Shown here: in pieces, positions 44,968-56,469 of the stretch
How positions within the stretch are numbered: the first letter of the stretch is position 1
How the letters are laid out: the number at the start of each line of letters is the position of its first letter
From: Phragmites australis
Taxonomy: Eukaryota > Streptophyta > Magnoliopsida > Poales > Poaceae
NCBI RefSeq assembly: GCF_958298935.1
Contig: NC_084921.1
Location: 3,544,001-3,608,000, forward strand
Length of the DNA: 64,000 nt
Direction: 5' to 3'
Program-made: the position numbers and the translations under genes
The notes under the pieces: model-generated
Databases searched by the model: none
What the model was told of the DNA's origin: nothing
What the model saw: only the letters and a program-made list of their open reading frames with translations

Positions 44968-45291
44968 CTAGCTATGTAATTTTTTTAGCTCTTGCATCGC
45001 CCCCTTCCGGGTGGGAAAAAAATTCTCTGCTGGCATGCTGCACAACGGCGCCTCTGCAGCACGCCTCAGATTGAAGCCACGTGGTCGTAACCTCGATCTC
45101 AAAGCATCTGCGTGAGCCCAGCGCAGGTCGTGATGATCGAGCCAGCGAGCGATGGAACTAGCCGAAGCCGCTTCCACCTTGCGCCACGACAGCCACAGCT
45201 CGGTGCCTTGCCGTCCACCATCCAGACTCCAATATCTTGCCGCGCCGCCTGCAAGATCTCGGAGAGCTGCGACGGCTCCCCACTCCGGCAC
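44968..45291 (-). CDS. Unrecognised open frame (Trp/Arg-rich)
   Basis: I do not recognise it. 107 codons including ELWLSWRKVEAASASSIARW. The same frame is open upstream to the solo LTR. If that LTR and one target copy are ignored, it stays open for a further ~50 codons but offers no ATG. It is GC-rich, like grass genes. It may be a fragment of an old gene or a chance frame. Confidence 0.22.
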   Translation of the reverse strand: MPEWGAVAALRDLAGGAARYWSLDGGRQGTELWLSWRKVEAASASSIARWLDHHDLRWAHADALRSRLRPRGFNLRRAAEAPLCSMPAENFFPTRKGAMQELKKLHS

Positions 45292-45311
45292 TCCCCAGTC
45301 CCCCTGGCGCC

Positions 45312-46680
45312 TGTCGGAGGGTTAACTCCAGTCGCAGGGATCCCGAGAGACCCCTTTTTAGAGATTCGACCGGGGGGATGATCCTAAGTATGTTCGTCGA
45401 AGAAATAAATGGGAATGAATGCAACGGCCGGTGGTGGTGGAGATGACCTAGTGCAGAAAGGAGTAAATGCACCGGAATTTAGACAGGTTCGGGCCGCACG
45501 GGGGCGTAACACCCTACTCCTGTATGGATACTATGAATGCCCTGAGGAAGTCCTTCAAGGATGTTGCTGATTACAAGAATGTTGGTCTATCTAAGAGCCT
45601 GGAGCTGCTTGTTCCTCAGAATATCTCGTGCTGCTCTCTTCTCAGTCGTTGTTTCTCTTGTGCTGTGTTCTTGTCTATGCTTAAGGATCTATTCCAGATG
45701 CATTCAGCTATATCTGCTTCTGTGTTGCCGGCTGCTTTAAATACCCGCCGGCAGCAACGCGCCCCGAACGGGAGGGGGGCACGAGTTCCGAGACACCATA
45801 AATGGAAAGGGCGTCATCATTTCCTCTGGGCGAAGTGACCGGGGGTGGAAAATGCGTCGCACGCCCGGTCATTCGTCACAATAAATGCCCTAGCAACGGG
45901 CGCCGTGGGGTGGGCCCATCGGGCAGCCGCAGAGCGACCCGGCGTGCCCGCCCTGTCTTGTTCCCCTGCCACAGCAGCGCGGCAGACGGAATGCCTCGGT
46001 CCTTCCGACGTTATCCTGAGATGGGCCGGATGGCACGGGACGGGACCTGTGCAATTAATAACCCGACGCCTCTCTGTCAGAACGGGGCAGGAACTGACGC
46101 TGAGCGCGGCGGGAGCAGTTAGAGATGACAGGCCACGCACGATCTTTAAATGCGGCCTCGGGCCCTTGACTGGCTGACACCTCATCGGTGGGCCCCTCGG
46201 GGGCCTCTGCCAGGGGGCTTTCTGGGTCGTCGGGGTACCGAGTGCTCGAGGGTACTGTTCACCTCCCCGAGCACTCTCTCCCGAGAATGCTCCTTCTTGT
46301 CCTCGGGGAACCGAGTGCTCGGGGGTACTGTTCACCTCCCCGAGCACTCTGGTACGGATCCTCGGGGAACCGAGTGCTCGGGGGCTGCCGCACGCAGCCC
46401 GGAGCACTCTCTCCCGGGACTTAGCTCTCCTAGTCGTCGGGGGACTAGGGTGCTCGGAGGTCATCGTACACCTTCCCGAGCACTTTCTTCTCGGCACTTA
46501 GATTTCGTGGATCATCGGGGGACTGGGGTACTCGGGGGCCACCGACTGTGGCCCCGAGCGCCTTCTCCCGGGACTCGCTCTTTCTCACCTCGCGGGAGAG
46601 ACTCTGCGGGATGGCGCCATGTGACGGATGGCTGGCCTGGCCTCAGGATTCAGGGACCCCTGGTTCCTGATACACCAACA
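45312..46680 (-). mobile_element. Solo LTR (Gypsy-like) with perfect 5-bp TSD
   Basis: On the minus strand it begins TGTTGGTGTATCAGGAACCAG and ends CCCTCCGACA. GCGCC flanks both sides (45307-45311 and 46681-46685). A TATTTAAA box (45736-45743) and the CGGCCCGAACCTGTC phrase near the end are typical of grass Gypsy LTRs. No internal region is present. 46230-46560 holds several copies of GAGTGCTCGGGGG / CCCCGAGCACTC in inverted pairs, in the U3 part. Confidence 0.93.
45736..45743 (-). promoter_or_regulatory. TATA box of the second solo LTR
   Basis: GGGTATTTAAAGCAGCC on the minus strand, downstream of the inverted-repeat U3 block, marks the likely core promoter. Confidence 0.6.
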
Positions 46681-46685
46681 GCGCC

Positions 46686-47070
46686 CTCTCAGATCGTAGC
46701 TTCGCAGCTCCGCCTGGCCCTGACGCCCTGACCATGACCGGCGATGCCTCGGCGCCTCCCAGCTCCCACTCCTTCCGGTGACTCACGGCTGGTGCGCAAG
46801 ATGCGGTGGCGCCCGTAGCCCCCCACTTTCGGCGGCCGGCGCAGGTGACAGGTGGTGCTTATAGGTTTCTCTTGCCCTTCTCCTTACCTCTCGTGCCCAT
46901 AGTTCTTCAAGTCTCTGCAAGTGTTCACCATTGCACATAACATGTTTGATGAATTGCCTCATCCGTTCAAGCATCTTAGAATGTAGTCTTACAATGGAAT
47001 ATGTTTCGTTTTTACCAATATGTATCCATACAACGTGCAGATGAAAGAAGGCAAAATGAGAATCTAAGGA
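46686..47070. other. Spacer between solo LTR and DUF761 tail
   Basis: Starts GC-rich (46686-46860), then becomes mixed. May include an intron or 5' part of the DUF761-like gene, but no exon could be defined. Confidence 0.3.
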
Positions 47071-47169
47071 GCAGTGAAGGAGGAGGCGGACGACTTCATC
47101 AACAAGTTCAGGCAGCAACTGCAGCTGCAGAGGCTCAACTCGCTGCTCAACCACGGGGGCAAGCAGTAG
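47071..47169 (+). pseudogene. DUF761 protein C-terminal fragment
   Basis: 32 codons to a TAG read AVKEEADDFINKFRQQLQLQ then RLNSLLNH. This matches the conserved C-terminal motif of plant DUF761 proteins (E-x2-AddFI-x-kFr-x-qlrLQRl). An in-frame TAA lies just upstream, so only the tail is present unless an upstream exon is spliced in. The sequence after the stop resembles a 3' UTR (TTGTTCAATGAATGG near 47463). Confidence 0.65.
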
Positions 47170-47776
47170 TAGCTTCAGCCTGCAAGAAGAAGCGTTGCAT
47201 GCAGCAAGCGAGCAGCTGCTGGTTAGGATTGTAATAGTAGTATAGTACTACATGAATCAGCAACCACATGAGTTTGTTGATGTATGGATGAAAATCCAAG
47301 TAGTGGTCCTGCTGCCTGCTATCCCAGACAACATTGTGCCTCCACGGTGGTGTTCGTATGGGTGTTAGTAAATCATTTTGTAATTGCTGTTTTAATCTTC
47401 TTTTTGCTACTAGCTGCCGGCTGTCTGTAGGCAGTAAAAACTTGATGTAAAACTCTATTCTTGTTCAATGAATGGCAGAGTTTGGGATTTCCTAAATCCC
47501 CTTTGTTGAAATAAGAAGTCGAATGGTAGTAGTTGTTGTAGAAGGATAATTCTGCATGAACTTTGTGACAGCTGTGAGCTATCAGTTACTCTGTACTACT
47601 ATAGAGAGACAAGTTAATTGTCTCGTTGAACTGAGCTTGGGATTTCATAAAACAGTGGAAAAGGAGAAAACATCTATCTTTCCCAGGAATTAACAAGAAA
47701 TACCAAATCAAGGTAACATCTGATAACATTGGGATATTATAGTTTCATGGTTCCATCTAAACTTATCAAAGCATGC
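47170..47776. other. Spacer, probable 3' UTR and flank
   Basis: No frame or element recognised. Sits between two convergent gene tails (DUF761 on plus, FAR1-related on minus). Confidence 0.35.
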
Positions 47777-48518
47777 CTACTCAATAAATGTTGCATGATT
47801 CGATACTTCATCAAAATGTAATTTTCGTGCAACCGAGGCATCTTGATCGAGTCCAAGTAAAAGACTTGTATATCCTCCTTGGATGAAAGGAGGAACCATG
47901 GTCAGAAAATCCCCATTCATATTGGTTGAATCGTTTGGTATTGCACTATTAGCACCAATGCTTGCATCAAAAGATCCCTGTGGAAAAATGAATTTGTTTA
48001 GAACATATGCAAATAAATGAATTATTGAAAGAGAATAACGAGCCCAGCTAGTCATATGTCTTACAATCAATTGCTTTGGTTGTTGTCCAACTTTTGTACT
48101 ATTTGCTGCATTCTTTGGATCTTCTCCTACTGAGTACACATATAAAAGAGAAGGAAAATTATTGCTACCTATACAAAATTGAGATGGAAAAATGTCATGT
48201 TTCAATGGGAAGCACTACCTTTTTTCTTAGCAGCCTTTGTATTGCTCCCTTTTTTCTTTTCAAGTACATTCCTTGATATTTTAGTCTTTGGACCTTTTAT
48301 CACCTGAGGAACTCTAATTGATAGTTTACCTTTTAATATGTCTCCAGCACATTCATTACAACTTCGAGAAACCACATAAGATTTGGTAAGTATTTGGCTT
48401 AGTGAGTTATCTGCTTCCAGGTCCAACTTATCTATAGCGCTCTCCAAATCATGAAGAAGTTCTTTCAAAACTGAGCACTTCAATGCAGTTAACATGAACA
48501 TATAAGTTGCACGCACAC
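47777..48518 (-). pseudogene. FAR1-related (FRS-like) 3' exons
   Basis: Three exons can be read with proper splice signals: 48518-48219 (acceptor CCAG, donor GTAGT), 48129-48065 (acceptor CTCAG, donor GTAAG) and 47977-47777 (acceptor CCACAG) to a stop. The phases fit (GTA codon split 1/2). The protein reads AIDKLDLEADNSLSQ..., SCNECAGDILKGK, then PQVIKGPKTKISRNVLEKKK, and ends with a ~65-residue tail. The basic 'KG.PK....E.K' block is typical of the C-terminal region of FAR1/FHY3-related proteins, derived from MULE transposases. The FAR1 DNA-binding, transposase and SWIM domains are not seen upstream. A 5'-truncated gene is the best reading. Confidence 0.5.
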
Positions 48519-48611
48519 CTGGATGGCAGTCCTGCCATGGAACATTGACTTGTCGTGCACGCTAGAGCTCATGTACAACACGCCCAGTTCTTCCTCACCG
48601 TGGGGGACTGC

Positions 48612-49178
48612 CTACTCGTCGATATCAGCGATGTCGGGATGCTCGATGTGGACGGGCTGCTCGACGATCTCGACATAGCTGGCCTGCTCGTCGTGCTCAT
48701 CGTGGACAGGTTGCTCGTCCATCTTTGCGTCATCAAACTGCTCATCGTGGACGGGCTGCTCGACGATCTCGTCCAGGAGCCCGGCCATGGATGGATGGAC
48801 TGCTGTAGTCATGGCTATCCCGACGGCGCCAGTATGCTCGGCGGGGACGAGCATCATCTCATCGGCGGCGATAGCCTCCGCGATCTCGGCGGCGTCGGCC
48901 TGCTCGGCGGGGACGAGCATCGTCTCAACGGCGGCGACAACCTCCGTGATCTCAGCAGTGTCGGCCTGCTCGGCGGCCATCGATCTCATCGGGAAATTGG
49001 CGGACGACAAAGCCCGCCCCTCAAGCCCTCCTGGCGGTGCGTCACCTGGTGTCAGGATCTCGTATGCACAGATGCACCTGCATGCGAGATTGATTAGGAA
49101 AGTAATTTGCGCCGGGATTAATTCCTTTGCGCTGCTGCATGCATGCTCCGGCTCGTTCCATGTCGGCTTCAGCTGCAT
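48612..49178 (-). CDS. Hypothetical acidic repeat protein (188 codons)
   Basis: Unrecognised. Starts MQLKPTWNEPEHACSS. The C-terminal two thirds are repetitive: AEQADTAEITEVV / AEQADAAEIAEAI units, MLVPAEQ / MLVPAEH, then EQPVHDEQ / EQPVHDEH / EQPVHIEH units, ending DIADIDE. It is strongly acidic. It sits 90 bases upstream of the FAR1-related exons on the same strand, so it might be a leftover of the same transcription unit. No known domain. The repeat structure keeps a frame open on the other strand too. Confidence 0.35.
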   Translation of the reverse strand: MQLKPTWNEPEHACSSAKELIPAQITFLINLACRCICAYEILTPGDAPPGGLEGRALSSANFPMRSMAAEQADTAEITEVVAAVETMLVPAEQADAAEIAEAIAADEMMLVPAEHTGAVGIAMTTAVHPSMAGLLDEIVEQPVHDEQFDDAKMDEQPVHDEHDEQASYVEIVEQPVHIEHPDIADIDE

Positions 49179-49194
49179 GCGCTCACGCGGCTAG

Positions 49195-49559
49195 CTCTCA
49201 GAATGATTTGAGATTGGTTCGTGGGACACCTGGCAGTCATCCGACTGGTGCTGCAGGAGCGTCGGGTTGCAGCACGGCAGCAGAGAATCCCCCCCACCCC
49301 ACCCACTTCCACGGTATAAAACGCTTTTATTTTCCAAAGATGACGTAAAAAATTTTTGTCACAGGCTATTTGCATATGAATAAATGCAATAAAAAATTTC
49401 TCGAAAAAATGCAAAAAAGTGTGCTGATGTGCATATAATTTTGGCTTGAGATATCCAGTTTATAGAAAATTGTGTAGATGCGAGCACGAACGATTATAGA
49501 TATATTTGAAGTTGTAGTAGAACTTTCTTGAGAATGGAAATAGGTAGGAACTATATTAG
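49195..49559. other. Spacer, nothing recognised
   Basis: AT-rich, with no frame of interest. Ends at the terminus of the minus-strand LTR. Confidence 0.35.
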
Positions 49560-50875
49560 TGACCAGAGGGAGGTGAATAGACTCTATAATAAATTTTTTC
49601 GAAATTAATGGTCTTCTCCTATTTGGATCACACAACTCATCAAAACTCAAGCGGAAACAAAAAATAGAGAGAAGTTTTAGTAAGAGAAAATCGAGGAACT
49701 CAAGCGGAAGCAAAAATAGAGAGAAGTTTTAGTAAGAGAAAATCAAGGCAACACGACTTCATAGATAGTATATGAATCATAGGTCCATTTAAGATCAATT
49801 CATGTGTCTTTGCACTCGAAAGATAACAACTTGTAAAGAAATAAGAAAAAATAAATACCGAGCAACTCTCCAAGTTGATTCCCTAGAGGCAAGGAAATTC
49901 AAGATGGCATCACATAAACGTGTGTATACGAATTTCATATCTCTAGCAACAAGAAGAATGACCTCACAAAGTGCTGAAATTTTAGCCAAAAATCAAATTC
50001 GAAAACCGAAAACTTGCAAACTTGCAAGGAAACCAATAGAGAGAAACTAGAAGAAGGTGAACACAATAACATGAAGAAAAATAAACTTCATTGCAGTATA
50101 GGTCTATCTTATTTTAGGCAGATTACAAAGATTTTTTCTTACAAAACTCTTACCCAATAAACAGGACAGGCTAAGCACTCCTCTTTCTCTCCACTAAAAC
50201 CCTAGCACAAGGCTCTCATATGGATGGTACAAGAGGCTAAAAATGGCTAGTTCATCTCCTCACATAGCCCTAAATATCTATTTATAAGCATAGAAAACTT
50301 GACCCTAAGTTCCTAACTTTTAACTAAAATACCCCTCTTTTGTAGTACACTCCTACCTATATCAAGAGTATTTTGGTCTCTTTTCTTTTTGATCCATCGT
50401 ATGGTCGCAGTGCCTTCGTGACTTATCTTCGTCTTGACGCAAGCTTTGCGAGGATGCCACATACTCATCCAGTCCTTCTATGGTTTTGAGATCAAACTGT
50501 GAAACCCTAGCACACTTCTCAAAGGGTGACTCTTCACTTGCTTATACCTTAAGCAAAAGTTCTGATATCAACACGTGTACTCCATCTTGCGATCCTGACC
50601 GCCGGCAAATCTCTCCAGCTCCCGATCCCTCGAGTCGCCTTGTCACTTGCACCGATATCCTTTTCGCTTGACTTTGTCAACACGTTGTCTTTATCCACCT
50701 TCCATGTTTTGCTTGACCTCAACGTATTCAGCTAGAATCACCCTTGAGTCCACCCGGCATCCTTAATCGTCTGGCACCAAGCACTCTGCTTAGCCCCGAT
50801 CATCCTGTCGTTGACCGCCAAGTTACATCCATCACCTGCACACCATGAGATAAGCAAACACATATATCTATCTGT
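49560..50875 (-). mobile_element. Copia LTR fragment
   Basis: On the minus strand it runs from GATATATGTGTTTGCTTATCTC to CTATTCACCTCCCTCTGGTCA, matching the later ~90% of the 20.9-22.3 kb LTR. The initial TGAGAAACC part is missing. A 53-bp tandem duplication (49645-49697 and 49698-49749) lies near its end. No internal region follows. Confidence 0.75.
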
Positions 50876-51013
50876 GCTCATAGCAAACTTAATATTTCTT
50901 AATTCTTCGGTGAACTAACCAAATGTGGAATCAATGATTTGCCACTTAGTGGAATCCGCTAGGTGTTGTATCATTGTGACGTTCTTACGACCTTCCTTAT
51001 GGTAATACACCAA

Positions 51014-51386
51014 TTAGGTCTCCTTTCTATTGGCAAACAGACGCTTCAAACGGGAAATTACAAGAAAATACCACACCACCTTCCTAGAGCCACCTTTCAC
51101 TGTTGGCATGGAGGGCCTGGTCCATCTCTCCCTCGTTAAGGCCTTCCTCGCCATGTTTATTCTAACATGTATAATTCTTTTTAAATCTATGTATGACCAA
51201 GTGTGCATGGATATTGTCTGGTTTCAGGAACTTCTTTTTATTTCTGCAGTTGCGATATGGACAATACATTGTCGTTTTACCACGATCTTTCATATCCGTC
51301 AAGGCAGCACTCATGAAATGCTTCACCCCGCTCAGGTACTCTGAACAAGTCCAGGTCTCGAAGTACATGCAACTTTTGTCCGTCAT
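51014..51386 (-). pseudogene. CACTA (En/Spm) TNP2-type transposase scraps
   Basis: The first 74 codons are a transposase-associated domain: MTDKSCMYFETWTCSEYLSG then VKHFMSAALTDMKDRGKTTM, YCPYRNCRNKKKF, HLVIHRF and NYTC. This is the N-terminus of plant TNP2/TNPD transposases. Shortly after, in another frame, comes KVVWYFLVISRLKRLFANRK, which in complete proteins lies several hundred residues further in. A large internal deletion has joined the two. Confidence 0.8.
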
Positions 51387-51779
51387 CTACAATTAATGTA
51401 AAAATATTCATTCTTTATTAACAATTACCTTAATTTCGTGGTTAAGCATGTAATTAAAAATTCCCTATAAATACACTAGATCTATAGCATCTCGCGGTAG
51501 ATCGAACAGACTTAGTATCAAATCTAATATAAAAGAAACTCACTTGTACTAAGATTTTGAATACAGATGCAAAATAAACGATTACAACTTAAAGCACAAT
51601 AAATTTACCAAATAGGAATTATAGGAGGAGGAAAGAGGAGATGGAAAATTTGAAAGACCTAGCACCAATTCAAACTTCAAATCAACAAGATATCAGAAAT
51701 CTTTAGCGGATTCGGTAAAAATCGCTAGCACTATACATACAGAACTGTTAAGTAACTGTTCGTCCGTACAGTGGCTGAT
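51387..51779. other. Spacer within the CACTA remnant
   Basis: AT-rich, no feature recognised; probably part of the same decayed transposon. Confidence 0.3.
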
Positions 51780-52120
51780 CAGATCTTAAAATATATCTAA
51801 ATAATAAGTGACGGGTGATAATAATACTCCTCACTTATTATTTGTTATAAGTGACAGATCATATTATGACCCATCAACTTTACTAAGTTATAAGTGACGT
51901 GTCGTAATATAATTTGTCACTTATGACTGGTATAGGGAGATCTAAATCATAAGTGATAAATTTAGTTATTATCCGTCATTAATATTATAGGTGACAGATA
52001 ATATTAGAATCTATCACCTATTACTTATTATGTGTGACGGATAAATATTCGATCTTGACCTGAAACGACATAATTGATAAGTGATATAACGGTCTATCAC
52101 TTATATGTATATATTTTATC
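51780..52120. repeat. Subterminal inverted-repeat array (TCACTTAT / ATAAGTGA)
   Basis: More than ten copies of ATAAGTGACGG-like motifs occur in both orientations, spaced ~15-40 bases. This matches the subterminal repeats of CACTA-type elements and the neighbouring TNP2 scraps. A similar array occurs at 58.3-59.5 kb. Confidence 0.7.
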
Positions 52121-53802
52121 TGTTTTTTATGTAATGGTTCCGGAATCAGGAGCCAACACAATTTGCTTGACTTGCCAACCAACAGCCAGAACTTGGACGA
52201 GCAAGGGCGTCGAAATCTCACATGAAGCACATCCTAGTGTCGCAGGAGATCGATGCGGAATTCTGGATTCCAGAGTGGAGTACCAACTACTCACGATCAA
52301 GATGGACCGGGAGCAGGAACGCTATTTATGAGAGATGCTGCTTTTACCACGCAAGTACAGTACCTTTACAAGAAGGAACACTCTGAATATGCGAGATACA
52401 TGTGAAAGTTCCAATTAATCTTTTTTTTTAAACCCATAACAACATGGAGACATACAGATTTACACTATCACAAATATATATTCATATAATATTTATTAAA
52501 GATTAGAGATACGAAAATTAGAGATTGCCAAAATCATCATAAATATCTTGCTATTGATCGGAACCTTGATGTCGTCCATACTGTGATTAAGGCTATCAAA
52601 GAGTCGAGCTCGAATGAGCTCATCATCTTAAATTTGAGTTTGATAGAAACTCGAGTCACTCGAGCAAGCTCGAACTGAGTCAAAGATCTTATCAAGACTA
52701 TAATCAAACTTAAGTTTGGCTGGTTAGTGTCTTAAGCTAAACTTGAATCGAGCTTAAAGTGAGCTGAGCGGGGCCCGAGTGAGTCAAGTTGTAAATTAAA
52801 AATTGATGAAGTCACCTAAGTACCTCGCTATTGACGAGGAATAGCGAGGACCTTGATGTCGTCCATGCTGTGATGCTGGTGCTTTGCAGGCTAGAAGAAA
52901 CAATCTTGGCGTGTCGCTGTCTCTGCCAAACTCTGGGGCTTCAAGAGGAATCGACATGTTGGGCCCTCGTGATGTGACTTTCCGTGGGGCAGACGGCAGC
53001 CGGCCGGCCTGCGGCGCAGGTGTCGCGCTCTTGGGCCGGAACCAGGCCGGCAAGTGCCCCCTGGGAGCAAAACTCCGCTCGCAAGGGCCCAAATCCTTGG
53101 CAGTTGGCTGGGATAGCCCAACCTGACATTTGAGCTGACTGACACCCACGAAGCCCTGCAGTTGGGTGCTGGGATGGGTACCTGGAGACAATTTGGATTG
53201 ATTTCAAAAAAGTTGACATATATTTCTCTCAAACCGTAAGTAAGCTTAAGAAGACGTTTGAAACACAATTGTTTGAAATGAATGCAACCACATGATCCCA
53301 AATATGAACGATTTTTTATTTTTAATATTTTTGTTTAAAAAACTAGCTATTCGAATATAATCTTATACAATGTTTTAACAATTCATAAGAAGTCGTTGAA
53401 CTATTTTTTCCAAATGATTGAATCAAGTTCCACAAATTGTTAAATCGGTTATTTAAAAATGTTGAGTACGCATGAAAGGAAAGGTGTTTCAACATATCAT
53501 ATATAATATGTTTATCGTAAAATTTCAATTTGTTGAATCAAATATTTTTAATTGTTGAAGGCATATAAAAAGCACAAAATCGTAATTCTACATAAACCTG
53601 AATTAATTACAATAATTAGAGAAAAAAGAAAAAGAACACACATGTGGGTCCCACCCTATCAAGCACCACCGATGATGAACTAAATAACCAATGTGTAACC
53701 CACCTCTTGCTGGAATTTAAACCCTTCTTTTTCCAGCAATTCATCACCATAATGCTTTCCGGGGCCGAGACCTTGTTTGAAATATACAGTAGGACCAAGA
53801 TA
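52121..53802. other. Spacer, no supported gene
   Basis: A phrase ACCTTGATGTCGTCCATACTGTGAT (52562) recurs as ACCTTGATGTCGTCCATGCTGTGAT (52851), bracketing ~290 bases rich in CGAGCTCGA/TCGAGC motifs, possibly a small insertion. 52884-53200 is GC-rich with frames on both strands but no known domain. Confidence 0.35.
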
Positions 53803-56467
53803 TGTAACTAAAGGGAGGTGAATAGGTGTCTTATAAATTTCTTAGAAAATAGATGATCTACTACTTATTCACTTAACGCTTAAAAAACGTTCAAGCAGAA
53901 GTATAAACTTTAGAGAGACAAAACGAGAGAGAAAGTTATAAAAAAAATATGATTTCATAGATAGAATATAAACCATAGACTTAGAACCTGAAACTCTATC
54001 GACATAAACTCACCCAATTTGACCTGATCTGGTGTTTGAGGTGAGTCGGGTTTTCACACTCTGTGTGATTCGGTTGCTGGACGAATTGAAGAATATGGCT
54101 CAATATAGACTGGTCCAGTGACCAACTTTAGTCAAAGCAAATTCATGATAGCGTTCTAATATATTCTTTTACGAGATTATCCTATAAAGCCATCTCCAGC
54201 AGGGAATCAAATTTGCAAATCTAGTGCTACAGTACTTTTACGGTACTGTAGCATGCGGCGCTACCGTGTCACCCGCAAACTACTGTAGCAGCACTGTTTA
54301 CAGTGGATGACCGTGGGTCCGGAGGGAGAAAAACACCGTCGGGTACTGTATCACACTGTAGTAATACTGTTCACAGAGACTGACAGTGGGACCGTAGAGA
54401 GAAAAAGAGGAGTAGAAGGTAGGAAATGGGGTAGCTGCTGGAGATGAAAAAATAAGGATGCTGTAATAGTAATAGGGGATGCTGTAATAGTGTTTTTGAG
54501 GATGAAAATTTAAGATAACTGCTGGAGATGGCCTAAAGTCAGCTTTACTAGAAATTTTGGCTCTGTTCCCGAAGCATACTCAGATAGATAGAGAGCACAA
54601 GACCATTCCATATGTCTTTATATAAAAAACTTAAAATTTGAATGACGAACAAAACAAATGACAGTCACCGAAAAAAGCAACTCTTTAAGTTGATAGTCTA
54701 AAGGCAAGGGGATTCAAGATCTTTTCAAATATATAAGAATATGAACATTTATGCCTAGCAACAAGAAAAACAACTTCTCAAGGTTGAGAAATTGCAGATC
54801 AAAGACAAAAACGAAAAATCAACAAGAAAATCAAAAAACTTACACCGAAGGCAAGAAAACTAAAAGAAGGAGACTAGAAGGTGATGAACACAAGCTCATG
54901 CAAGAAAATAATCTTCATTAAGCGCAGAAATCAGCCCCTATTTTTGGCATATTACAAAATTGTTTTTCTCACAAAAACTCTAATATATTACAAAGACTAA
55001 GTCTATCATCTCCTCTTCTCCAAAACCTATCACAAGGCTCTCAAATAGCTAGCTCAAGACTTTTCCACAGCTCTACCCCTCTATTTATAGCCCTTGAAAA
55101 CTTTCTTGGCCCTTAAATTTCCTTATTCTCAAAATATCCTTCACCGGTAGTGCACTCATACATATTATCGAGGCATTTCAGTCCATATTTCACTCCTTCC
55201 ATCGAACGGCCACAGCTTCTTCATGACTTAGCTTCGTCTCAACGTAAGCTTCATGATAAAACCACGTGACCCTCCAGTCCTCCCGCGGTTTTTTGTCAAA
55301 CCGCGAAACCCTAGTACATTTCTCAAAGTGTGACTAGCCGCCACTTGATTTGCTTTATGTAAGCGCTTTGATGTCGACATGTGGTACTCCGTCCTGCAAT
55401 CTTTAACATTGGCAAGTCTCTTCCACTCCCAATCCCTTAGGCCACCTTATCACTTGTACTAGTATTCTCTTCGCTTGACTTTATCAATACGCCGTCTTCA
55501 TCCTTCATCCTCTTCATGCTTTGCTTGAACTCCACATGTATCGCTAGGATCACCCTTGACACTGTCCGGTCTCCTTGATCATCTGGCACCAAGCATCCAC
55601 TTGGTCCAAATCATCCCACTGTCGACCGTCAAATTGCATCCATCACCTCTACATCATGAAATAAGTAAATACATATCTCCAAATTCTAAGAATATATCTA
55701 GTTAGCCCATAACACAAATCCTCAGTTCAGAACTTATTCTGTAGAAAACGAGAGCACCGGATGTTCCAACGTGTTCACTCACTGAGCGCCGGAACATCCA
55801 GTGAGTGTGTTTCCATTCAGCGCACTGAAAAATGTTCTCAGCAAGAATTGGTCCATCGCAAGCTTCCGGTGTTAAACCTTCAGTCATTGGAACGTCCGGT
55901 GATTTCAATTCTACCTGATCAGCGATTGATAACCTCTCTGCAAGAATTAGTCTGGTGTACCCTCCAGTGTTCAAAAACACTAACACCGGACTATCTGGTG
56001 GCTACTTCAGTTTTGACGCCAAACTCAAATTTTAAACTTTACCGCACACTGAACAATACTTCGGCGCTCACTGATGGAATCATCAAATCATCCGGTGGGT
56101 TGAACTTCATTTTCCTCTGAAAGATTCCTTCTCTGCTGGAAATACTCCGATGAACTTTTGTAGCCCACACCGAACGATCCGGCGCATTGTCCAGATTTCT
56201 TCTCAGAGACAAAAATACTCTGACGTTATTGTCAATACAACACTTGATCATCCGGTCAAGCTAACTTCCCAGACACCGGATATTTCGGTGAGTTCATTTT
56301 TACTAGATTTAGAAACAAACACACCAATTTCATTTTTCCTCCAACTCAAATTAGTTATGAACAAAAGCAAGCATCAATAAACACATACTAAATAAGTTGA
56401 ACTCAACTCGAATGTTATCAATAACTCATCGTAATCAAACTAAGTCACATCTTAACTTGGTTTCTCA
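53803..56467 (-). mobile_element. Copia LTR (solo or detached) with nested MITE
   Basis: On the minus strand it starts TGAGAAACCAAGTTAAGATG (56467) and ends CTATTCACCTCCCTTTAGTTACA. It is homologous to the LTRs at 20.9 and 27.5 kb and carries the same CCGGTG-type palindromes (55745-56290). No gag-pol adjoins it. A target duplication was not evident. Confidence 0.78.
54188..54533. mobile_element. Tourist-like MITE nested in the LTR
   Basis: 14-bp perfect terminal inverted repeats, GCCATCTCCAGCAG at 54189 and CTGCTGGAGATGGC ending 54532. The outer bases and TAA on both sides suggest a 3-bp target (PIF/Harbinger type). The interior has CTGTAGCA / TGCTACAG-type inverted motifs. Confidence 0.85.
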
Positions 56468-56469
56468 CA

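Noticed and set aside
46150..46731. 193-codon plus-strand frame
   Set aside because: Runs through the inverted repeats of the solo LTR.
48555..49194. Plus-strand frames opposite the acidic repeat ORF
   Set aside because: Shadows of the same repeats. The minus frame has a better start and lies in line with the FAR1-related exons.
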